From contig JBFZCW010000167.1 in assembly GCA_041307765.1 (NCBI GenBank), forward strand, positions 1-12,118: a stretch of 12,118 bases of DNA, in the 5' to 3' direction. The DNA comes from DYRB01 sp041307765. Its GTDB lineage: Bacteria; Pseudomonadota; Gammaproteobacteria; Chromatiales; Chromatiaceae. This document shows, in pieces, positions 6,625 to 12,118 of the stretch. Within the stretch, counting starts at the first letter, position 1, and each line of letters opens with the position of its first letter. The notes below the pieces were generated by a model. It was not told the origin of the DNA. It did not search any database and saw nothing but the letters and a program-made list of their open reading frames with translations. The translations under genes were made by a program, and so were the position numbers.

Positions 6625-8826
6625 ATGCGACGCCTGTTCCTGCTCCTGCTGCTGCTCTTGCCGCTCTGGGGCATGACCCTGCCCGCCGTCGCACGGGACG
6701 CCTCCCACCCGCGCATCGGCCTGGTGCTGAGCGGCGGCGGAGCCCGCGGGGCGGCCCACGTCGGCGTGCTCAAGGTTCTGGAGGAACTGCGCATCCCCAT
6801 CACGGCCATTGCCGGTACCAGCATGGGCGCCCTGGTGGGCGGCGTTTATGCCAGCGGCGTGGCTCCGGCGGAGATGGAGCGGCGCCTGACCACGGCGAAT
6901 TGGGACGAGCTGTTCGTCGACGAGCCACCTCGGCAGAATTGGCCCATCCGTCGCAAGGACCAGGGGTTGCGCCCGACCTGGGATTTCAGCCTCGGGGTCA
7001 ACGAGAAGGGCGTGCAACTTCCCAGGGGTGCCCTGGCCGGGCAGAAGGTCGAGCTGTTCTTCGCCGACCTCGTCCAGGGGGCCGACGGGGTGCGGAGCTT
7101 CGACGACCTCCCAATCCCCTTCCGCGCCGTTGCCACGGACCTTGAGGACGGCGGCATGAAGGTCTTCGACTCTGGCCCCCTGCCGGAGGTGATGCGGGCG
7201 AGCATGTCGGTTCCCGGCCTCTTTGCCCCGGTGGCGATCGACAACCATCTCTACGTGGACGGCGGCCTGGTGCGCAACCTCCCGGTGGATGTGGCCCGCA
7301 AGATGGGGGTGGACCTGGTCATCGCGGTGAACCTCGGCAGCGGCTATCTCCCGCGGGAGGATCTCGGCTCGGTGGTTGGGGTTCTCGGGCAGATGATCGC
7401 CATTCTGACGGAGCAGAACGTCCAGCGCTCTTTGAAGGAGCTGCGCAAAGGCAAGGACGTTCTCATCGTGCCGGACCTAGGGGACATCACCTCCAGCGGC
7501 TTTAGCCGTGCCGCCGACGCTATCAAGACCGGCGAGGTCGCCGCCCGCGCCGCGGCGCCACAGCTCAAGCGTCTGAGCCTGAGCCCGGAGGCCTATGCCG
7601 TCTGGCGCGCGGGTCGTCCGGCGCCGGCCACGGATGCCGCACCCATTGCCGTCGTCGATGTTCAGGGGTTCAAGCGGGTCAACCCAGAGGTCTTCGCCCC
7701 GTTGATCGCCCACCAGGAGGGGCGCCCCCTGGACCGCCACCGCCTCGAGGCGGACATTCAGGACCTCTACGGCTCCGGTGACTACGATGGCATCAATTAC
7801 CGCATTGAACAGCGTGACGGTAAGGAGGTCCTGGTGGTCGCGGCCACGGAGAAGAGCCACGGTCCCGGCTACCTCAGCTTCGGGCTGAACTTCTCCTCGG
7901 ACTTCCAGGGTGACAACTTTATCGGCATCCGCGGGACCTATCGCCGCACCTGGATCAACAGCCTTGGGGCCGAGTGGCTCGCCACGGCCCAGATTGGCAA
8001 TGTCCTGGATCTCTACACCGAGTTCTACCAGCCTCTGCGGGTCGACCGCGCCTGGTTTGTGGCGCCCTATGCCGGCATCGGGCGGGCCCCCCTCAATGTG
8101 TTCCGAGACGGCAACCGCATCGCACGGTACGACCTCACGCGGGCAGTCGCCGGGATCGATCTGGGGGCGACCCTAGGCGATTACGCGGAGTTTCGCGTCG
8201 GGGTCAGCGGCGGTTCTGCCGACATGACCCTCGATACCGGCGACCCCAGTCTGCCGGAGGGTCAGGACAACGAGTCCGGGTTGCGCGCCGCCTTCCGCTA
8301 CGACACCCTCGACAGCGCCTTCGTCCCCCGCCAGGGCAACCGCCTCACCCTGGATCTGTTCTCGCCCCAGCCGACGCTGGGGGCGGCGAACAGCTACAAC
8401 CGGCTGGAGGGCAACTGGAGCGGGGCCTGGAGCTTCGGCAACCACACCCTGGTCGGGCGCGCGCGCCTCGGCGGTACCCTGGGGGGCGACCTGCCGTACT
8501 ACGACGAGTTCGCTGTGGGAGGGCTCTTCGATCTGCCGGGCTACGCCACCGGGGAGCTGCGTGCCGGCCAGATCGCCTACGGCGGCTTGGCCTACTTCCA
8601 TCGCCTCAGCACCCTCAAGCCCCCGATCGGGCGCGGAGTCTACGCCGGCGTCAGCCTGGAGGGGGCCGATCTGCAGGACTCCTTCCAGGGCCTGACACCA
8701 TCGGGGACCCGCTTCGGCAGCAGCGTCTTCCTCGGGGCCGACACCTGGCTCGGTCCGGCGTACTTCGGCCTAGGGGTCAATGGGGACGGCGATGCGGCGG
8801 CCTATCTCCAGCTCGGCAAGCCCTAA
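6625..8826 (+). CDS. Patatin-like phospholipase with POTRA and outer-membrane barrel (PlpD-like, type Vd)
   Basis: The 733-residue product has a signal peptide (MRRLF, a Leu-rich core, likely cut after AVA at residue 23). A patatin domain follows at about 30-310. It shows the oxyanion motif SGGGARG (36-42), the nucleophile elbow GTSMG (Ser66) and the DGG of the Ser-Asp dyad (Asp212 in YVDGGLVRN). A short POTRA-like domain follows (about 340-410, VVDVQGFKRVNPEVF), then a β-barrel region with alternating aromatic and polar strands (about 415-733). This order and length match Pseudomonas PlpD, a type Vd autotransporter whose barrel carries a lipase to or through the outer membrane. Phospholipase A activity is expected. 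The ATG at 6625 was chosen for its GGAG 6 bases upstream and the signal peptide; the frame is open further back to 6520, overlapping the topB end. The protein ends LQLGKP, without the terminal aromatic residue usual for outer-membrane barrels. Confidence 0.9.
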   Translation: MRRLFLLLLLLLPLWGMTLPAVARDASHPRIGLVLSGGGARGAAHVGVLKVLEELRIPITAIAGTSMGALVGGVYASGVAPAEMERRLTTANWDELFVDEPPRQNWPIRRKDQGLRPTWDFSLGVNEKGVQLPRGALAGQKVELFFADLVQGADGVRSFDDLPIPFRAVATDLEDGGMKVFDSGPLPEVMRASMSVPGLFAPVAIDNHLYVDGGLVRNLPVDVARKMGVDLVIAVNLGSGYLPREDLGSVVGVLGQMIAILTEQNVQRSLKELRKGKDVLIVPDLGDITSSGFSRAADAIKTGEVAARAAAPQLKRLSLSPEAYAVWRAGRPAPATDAAPIAVVDVQGFKRVNPEVFAPLIAHQEGRPLDRHRLEADIQDLYGSGDYDGINYRIEQRDGKEVLVVAATEKSHGPGYLSFGLNFSSDFQGDNFIGIRGTYRRTWINSLGAEWLATAQIGNVLDLYTEFYQPLRVDRAWFVAPYAGIGRAPLNVFRDGNRIARYDLTRAVAGIDLGATLGDYAEFRVGVSGGSADMTLDTGDPSLPEGQDNESGLRAAFRYDTLDSAFVPRQGNRLTLDLFSPQPTLGAANSYNRLEGNWSGAWSFGNHTLVGRARLGGTLGGDLPYYDEFAVGGLFDLPGYATGELRAGQIAYGGLAYFHRLSTLKPPIGRGVYAGVSLEGADLQDSFQGLTPSGTRFGSSVFLGADTWLGPAYFGLGVNGDGDAAAYLQLGKP

Positions 8827-8827
8827 G

Positions 8828-8847
8828 GGGGCGGCCCTGGGTGCCCC
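8828..8847. terminator. Small hairpin between convergent genes
   Basis: GGGGC (8828-8832) and GCCCC (8843-8847) pair in the 27-bp gap between the stop codons of the patatin gene and the SDR gene. Position favours a shared terminator, but the stem is only 5 bp and no T-run is present on either side. Confidence 0.25.
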
Positions 8848-8853
8848 TGAGGC

Positions 8854-9555
8854 TTACCAATGCTCGCCGAAGGGGCGGAGGTCCAGTTCGAAGGTCCAGG
8901 CGGACCTGGGCTGTTGGGTGAGGAAATAGATAGTGTCGGCGATGTCCGCGGGCTGGGCGAAGAACGCGTCCGGCCGGTCCGACAGCATGGCGCGGGAGGC
9001 CGGCATGTCGACCACCGCGTCGATGACGACATGAGCGACATGGATGCCCTCTGGCCCGAGCTGCCGGGCCAGGGACTGGGCCAGACTGCGTTGGGCGGCC
9101 TTAGCGGCGGCGAAGGCCACGAAGCCCGCGGCCCCCTTGAGAGACGCAGTGGCCCCGATGATCACGATGCTGCCGCTGCCGGCCTGGCGCATGTCCGGGA
9201 TGGCCTGTCGGGCGGCCAGCAGGCAGCCCAAGGCACTCACCCGCCAGGCCTGCTCGAAGGCCTCAGGCGTGGTGTGGTCGATGTCGGCGAAACCTCGCGT
9301 CGAGGCGTTGAAGATCAGGACCCCGACGGGGCCCAATTCGGCGCGAATGCGGGCAAAGGCGGCTTCCACCTGGGCCGCGTCGGTGGCGTCGCAGGCAAAG
9401 CCCCGGGTCCCAGGGATTTCTGCCGCCAGTGATGCCAGGCCAATCGGGTCGCGGGCAAGCAGGGCCACCGGGTGACCGGCACCGGCGAAGCGCCGGGCGA
9501 AGGCCGCCCCGTTGCCGGGGCCGGCACCAACGATCACGCAGACGGGTTGAGTCAT
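8854..9555 (-). CDS. SDR-fold protein with altered catalytic tetrad (SDR_c10-like)
   Basis: This 233-residue protein has the Rossmann fold of short-chain dehydrogenases: a glycine motif GAGPGNG (10-16), CDATD (55-59) at the adenine-ring position and NAS (83-85) in place of NNAG. The catalytic residues are changed. The usual Tyr of YxxxK is Phe148 (FAAAK, Lys152 kept), the usual Ser position falls on Gly134/Ala135, and the helix-4 Asn appears to be Ser107. A conserved subgroup (CDD SDR_c10) is described as having Phe for Tyr and an imperfect glycine motif, and the motif IHVAHVVID (171-179) fits that subgroup as I remember it. Normal oxidoreductase chemistry is therefore uncertain; NAD(P) binding is plausible. 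The start is supported by GGAGG 7 bases upstream. It is the last gene of a minus-strand cluster and converges on the patatin gene. Confidence 0.88.
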   Translation of the reverse strand: MTQPVCVIVGAGPGNGAAFARRFAGAGHPVALLARDPIGLASLAAEIPGTRGFACDATDAAQVEAAFARIRAELGPVGVLIFNASTRGFADIDHTTPEAFEQAWRVSALGCLLAARQAIPDMRQAGSGSIVIIGATASLKGAAGFVAFAAAKAAQRSLAQSLARQLGPEGIHVAHVVIDAVVDMPASRAMLSDRPDAFFAQPADIADTIYFLTQQPRSAWTFELDLRPFGEHW

Positions 9556-9622
9556 GGTTGGTCCTCCGGAAGGGTTGGACCGGGGTCATACCGCCACCCG
9601 GACCAGGGTTGGGGAGAGCAGG

Positions 9623-9794
9623 CGCATCCATGATCAGCGTTTTGACGACCAGGTGCTCGTCCACGCCCAGGGTGCGGGCGAACTGGGCACTGCGCGCCGC
9701 CGTCCAGATAAGGGTAGGGGTGGCCCTGAAAGGCAACTCCGGCGGCGCGCAGTGCCCGTACCGCCTGGGTGGCGGACTCTTTTTGTGTGTTCAC
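9623..9794 (-). pseudogene. ybaK: Remnant of a YbaK/EbsC-type Cys-tRNA(Pro) deacylase
   Basis: From a GTG at 9794 the minus strand reads MNTQKESATQAVRALRAAG and on to HPYPYLDGG. This is the typical start of EbsC/YbaK proteins, which hydrolyse mischarged Cys-tRNA(Pro). Around 9695-9704 the similarity shifts frame by one extra base (or two lost) and continues RSAQFARTLGVDEHLVVKTL to IMDAP, again family-like (ALGVDEHxVVKTLVM). It then stops near 9623. About two thirds of the normal protein of roughly 155 residues is missing, so a single sequencing error cannot explain it. The GTG overlaps the methyltransferase stop by one base (TAGTG), a sign of former translational coupling. The SDR gene begins 68 bases after the end of similarity with its own ribosome site. 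Confidence 0.75.
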
Positions 9795-10396
9795 TACCAG
9801 CCCCGCCGGAAGACCAGAATGCGGTTATTGCAGGGCATGGGGTGATCCTCTGCGAGGGCCAAGCCGTGTGCCTTGCCCAGTGCGGCCAAATGGTCGCGGT
9901 CCTTGATGCCGCTCGCAGGGTCTCGCGCCTTGAGCCACCGATCGAAGCGGGCGTTGCTGTCGCTGGTGTAGCGCCCGCCGTAGTTGAAGGGACCATAAAG
10001 GGCAAAGGGGGCCCCCGGCGTCAGAACCTTGGGCAGTCCGGCGAACAGGGCCGCCACCTCCGCGTCAGCCATGATGTGGACCGTGTTGGCGCTGAAGGTG
10101 GCATCGTAGTCGCCCGGCGGCCAGAGGCCGGTAACGTTCAGCTCGATGGGCGGGGGAAGGTTGGGCAATCCGGCCTCTGCGAGCCACAGCCGAACTCCGG
10201 GCAGGTTCTCCGCAACGTCGCTGGTCTGCCAGCTCAGATAGGGGAGGCACCGGGCAAAGTGGACGGCATGCTGCCCAGTACCGCTGCCGATCTCGATCAA
10301 GCGGCGCGCATCCGCGAGGAGCGGGGCCAGGACCTCCAGAATGGGTTCCTTGTTGTCCTCGCAGGCTTGGGAGAAGGGCTTGTGCTTCGGGTGCAT
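9794..10396 (-). CDS. DUF938 family SAM-dependent methyltransferase
   Basis: This 200-residue class I methyltransferase has motif I EIGSGTGQHAVHFA (35-48) for S-adenosylmethionine binding, an acidic residue at the end of strand 2 (D60 in WQTSD), NTVHIM (104-109) after strand 4, and GPFNYGGRYTSDSNARFD (135-152). The start with DNKEPILEVL (14-23), the GTGQHAVHFA block and the NYGG...SNxxFD block are what I know of DUF938 proteins, which are common in proteobacteria. The methyl acceptor is unknown. No strong Shine-Dalgarno sequence precedes the ATG at 10396, but the N-terminus fits the family. A weak promoter is visible about 60-85 bases upstream. Its TAG stop overlaps the GTG of the deacylase remnant, so the two once formed a coupled pair. 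Confidence 0.88.
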   Translation of the reverse strand: MHPKHKPFSQACEDNKEPILEVLAPLLADARRLIEIGSGTGQHAVHFARCLPYLSWQTSDVAENLPGVRLWLAEAGLPNLPPPIELNVTGLWPPGDYDATFSANTVHIMADAEVAALFAGLPKVLTPGAPFALYGPFNYGGRYTSDSNARFDRWLKARDPASGIKDRDHLAALGKAHGLALAEDHPMPCNNRILVFRRGW

Positions 10397-10452
10397 GGGG
10401 ATCTGGCCTGGTTGGCGCGACTCCCGCTTCGGGGGGGTCTGGCGGATGACGG

Positions 10453-10481
10453 GATATGCAGCCTGCCGCGGACGATTTCAC
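10453..10481 (-). promoter_or_regulatory. Possible sigma-70 promoter for the methyltransferase cluster
   Basis: On the minus strand GTGAAA (10481-10476) and CATATC (10458-10453) are separated by 17 bases, matching four and three of six consensus positions. Transcription would start near 10446, giving a leader of about 50 bases. It is the best candidate in the 202-bp divergent gap 10397-10598, but a weak one. Confidence 0.3.
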
Positions 10482-10552
10482 GTCGCAGACCGCCGGCCCT
10501 GCGGTGGTCACACAGGGCCAACGCCGGTCAGCGGCGGGTGGGTGCAATCCGC

Positions 10553-10558
10553 TATCAT
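10553..10558 (+). promoter_or_regulatory. Possible -10 element of the membrane-protein gene
   Basis: TATCAT (five of six consensus bases) would start transcription near 10565, about 34 bases before the ATG at 10599. I could not find a matching -35 at normal spacing. Confidence 0.3.
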
Positions 10559-10598
10559 CCTTGTTTACAGCCTCCTCGGGTCCGCCAGCACAGAAAGC

Positions 10599-11237
10599 AT
10601 GTTGCGATTCAGCGTCGTCAGCCTGATCAAGTTCCTTATCGGCATCGTGCTTCTGCAAGGGGTCACGGTCCTCCTGGTGCTCACGGCGCTGAAGACCGAT
10701 CTGCCACAGACGTGGCCCCTGTTCGCCGCGCTGGGCGGTACCGTGGGGGTGCTTGTCGCCCTGTGGTTTACCTCCATCGCCGACAGCGCCCGCCACCAGT
10801 CCCTGGCCAAGGCCAAGGAGGTGTTCTCCCGGGAGCGCGAGAAGATCCGGGTGCGCGCCGAGCAGGACAAGGCCAAGGAGGTCAAGAATACCCAGAAGGC
10901 GGCGGCGAGGTCCCAGCGCGTCGCGGGCCTCGCCATTAGCCCAAAGACCGGAATCGCCATCGGCGGGGCCGTGGGCGTTGGGGTGGCCATGCTGCTGGCC
11001 CAGTTCATCACCCTGGGGCTGCTCATGCTGACCACGGCAGGCGGCGTTGTCCTGGGATATGGGGCCCGCATGCGCCAGGAGCGTTACGCGGGTACGCTGC
11101 TGGGCACGAGCAGCGGCCTCCTTGGCGGCGGCGAGCCGCGTGAGGTCAAGGTCATCGAGGCGGAGCCCGCGCCCCTGGCCATCGAAGGACGACGCAAGAG
11201 GCCCAAAGCCAGTGGCGGCTCGCCAGAGGCGGCCTGA
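10599..11237 (+). CDS. Hypothetical membrane protein, two helix pairs around a charged helix
   Basis: I do not recognise this 212-residue protein. It has two hydrophobic segments near the N-terminus (about 8-30 and 40-60). A highly charged Lys/Glu/Arg/Ala-rich stretch follows (about 64-108, with KAKEVFSREREKIRVRAEQD and a second KAKEV) that should form a long helix or coiled coil. A Gly-rich hydrophobic block comes next (about 117-155), long enough for two more membrane passes. The hydrophilic tail ends RRKRPKASGGSPEAA. The positive-inside rule puts the charged centre and the tail in the cytoplasm. The start at 10599 was chosen because the open frame further upstream runs back over the divergent methyltransferase gene; the ATG has no clear ribosome site, but a TATCAT lies at a suitable distance. 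Coding is supported by composition and an orderly topology, not by a known family. The VOC gene follows after 82 bases. Confidence 0.75.
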   Translation: MLRFSVVSLIKFLIGIVLLQGVTVLLVLTALKTDLPQTWPLFAALGGTVGVLVALWFTSIADSARHQSLAKAKEVFSREREKIRVRAEQDKAKEVKNTQKAAARSQRVAGLAISPKTGIAIGGAVGVGVAMLLAQFITLGLLMLTTAGGVVLGYGARMRQERYAGTLLGTSSGLLGGGEPREVKVIEAEPAPLAIEGRRKRPKASGGSPEAA

Positions 11238-11259
11238 GGTTGCCGGATGCTGCCCAGTA

Positions 11260-11290
11260 CCGGTCGGCACCCGGCCCGCCCTGACCGGGC
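11260..11290. repeat. Overlapping inverted repeats before the VOC gene
   Basis: CCGGTC (11260-11265) and GACCGG (11283-11288) are perfect complements. GCCCG (11274-11278) and CGGGC (11286-11290) form a competing stem. The pair sits between the membrane-protein stop and the VOC ribosome site (GGAGG, 11307-11311). It may be a weak terminator or part of the VOC leader; there is no T-run. Confidence 0.3.
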
Positions 11291-11319
11291 TACATCTGTA
11301 ACAATCGGAGGAAACCGCC

Positions 11320-12099
11320 ATGACCGACACACTGCGCCACGCGCCGGGGACCTTTTGTTGGGTCGACCTCGCCGCCACCGACCCGGAGGCGGCGAAGGGC
11401 TTCTACACCGCCGTCTTTGGCTGGACCGCGATGGATCTGCCGACAGATCTCGGCCCCCCGTATACCACTTTTGTTCAGGATACCCATGGCGTGTGCGGCG
11501 CCTATCCGCTGGGGCCTGGGCAGGGCGGCCACCCTTACTGGCAGAGCTATGTGTGTGTCGCCGATCTGGACGCCACGGTAGCCAGGGCCCAGTCCCTCGG
11601 AGCCCAGGTCCAGATGCCTGCCATGGACGTCATGGAGGAGGGCCGGCTGGCGGTGATCCAGGACCCGACCGAAGCCCACCTCGGTCTCTGGCAGCCCAGA
11701 CGCCACCAGGGTGCCGCCTTGTGGAATGCCCCCGGGGCACCCTCCTGGAACGAGCTTCAGACCCGCGACCCGGGCGCTGCCGCGGCCTTCTACCAGGGGC
11801 TCTTCGGCTGGACCTTGAAGACCTTCCAGGGCTTCATGGACGGCGCCTACAAGATCTTCGTCCTCGACGGGCGCGAGGTGGGCGGCATGCTCGCCATCGG
11901 CGAGGACTGGGGACCGGTAGCGCCCAGCTGGACCATCTACTTCGGGGTTCCGGACTGCGATGCGGCGGTCGCGAAGGCCGAGTGGCTCGGCGGCAAGCTC
12001 CTCGCCCCCGCCATGGAGGTCAAGGGCGTCGGTCGCTTTGCACACCTGCAGGACGCCCAGGGGGCGGTCTTTGCGGTGATCGCACGACCCAGGCCCTAG
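11320..12099 (+). CDS. Two-domain VOC (glyoxalase/bleomycin-resistance fold) protein
   Basis: This 259-residue cytoplasmic protein consists of two vicinal-oxygen-chelate domains in tandem (about 8-126 and 140-257). Each domain opens the same way: WVDLAATDPEAAKGFYTAVFGW (to residue 35) and the matching WNEL...DPGAAAAFYQGLFGW (to residue 164). Each closes with GR.A.IQDP...LGLWQ or GRFAHLQDAQGAVFAV. The closest family I recall is the CFP-30B-like VOC group of actinobacteria and proteobacteria; the substrate is unknown. Family members usually bind a divalent metal, but the ligands cannot be assigned here with confidence. The start is secure, with GGAGG 8 bases before the ATG. It is probably read with or just after the membrane-protein gene. 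The last 19 bases of the window hold nothing I can identify. Confidence 0.88.
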   Translation: MTDTLRHAPGTFCWVDLAATDPEAAKGFYTAVFGWTAMDLPTDLGPPYTTFVQDTHGVCGAYPLGPGQGGHPYWQSYVCVADLDATVARAQSLGAQVQMPAMDVMEEGRLAVIQDPTEAHLGLWQPRRHQGAALWNAPGAPSWNELQTRDPGAAAAFYQGLFGWTLKTFQGFMDGAYKIFVLDGREVGGMLAIGEDWGPVAPSWTIYFGVPDCDAAVAKAEWLGGKLLAPAMEVKGVGRFAHLQDAQGAVFAVIARPRP

Positions 12100-12118
12100 C
12101 GCGGCGCTTTGCGGCCGG

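Noticed and set aside
9554..10939. Plus-strand frame of 461 codons across the methyltransferase and deacylase remnant
   Set aside because: It is antisense to a clear DUF938 gene and overlaps the membrane-protein gene in another frame; no domain is visible.
11274..11290. Intrinsic terminator between the membrane-protein and VOC genes
   Set aside because: The stem is 5 bp without a T-run, so it was kept only as an inverted repeat.
1..12118. CRISPR array, insertion sequence, tRNA or rRNA
   Set aside because: No spaced identical repeats, transposase motifs, terminal inverted repeats or RNA-gene signatures were seen on either strand.

Overview
This is a high-GC proteobacterial chromosome segment. 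The gene complement and the strongest taxonomic marker, a small exported Gly/Tyr/Trp/Pro-rich protein resembling the sulfur globule proteins of purple sulfur bacteria, suggest a gammaproteobacterium near the Chromatiaceae. That placement is inferred from family resemblance; no marker gene such as rRNA is present. High GC also opens many long reading frames antisense to real genes, and these are not annotated.

Layout. At 1-165 (minus) lies the N-terminal end of a DUF599-type membrane protein. At 454-1446 (minus) is a CDF-family zinc/divalent cation exporter with a His-rich N-terminus. A 367-bp divergent intergenic region follows, holding an AT-rich patch and a perfect FNR/ANR-type box (TTGAT-N4-ATCAA). 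The box sits at class II spacing from a plausible -10 for the sulfur globule protein gene (1814-2149). Behind that gene are a perfect 10-bp GC hairpin and a 13-bp tandem repeat. Three large plus-strand genes follow: mgtE (Mg2+ channel/transporter, 2352-3857), topB (DNA topoisomerase III with two C-terminal four-Cys repeats, 3944-6523) and a PlpD-like patatin phospholipase fused to a POTRA/outer-membrane barrel (type Vd secretion architecture, 6625-8826).

Convergent to these is a minus-strand cluster read from about 10450 down to 8854: a DUF938 SAM-dependent methyltransferase, a frameshifted and truncated YbaK/EbsC-type Cys-tRNA deacylase remnant whose GTG start overlaps the methyltransferase stop, and an SDR-fold protein lacking the usual catalytic Ser and Tyr. 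Divergent from this cluster are an unrecognised four-helix membrane protein with a charged central segment (10599-11237) and a two-domain VOC/glyoxalase-like protein (11320-12099).

The genes look like ordinary chromosomal neighbours rather than one dedicated system. I see no mobile element, CRISPR array, tRNA or rRNA. The most interesting points are the FNR-type box in front of the sulfur globule gene, the decaying deacylase inside a once-coupled operon, the active-site-altered SDR, and the mgtE leader with mutually exclusive stems.
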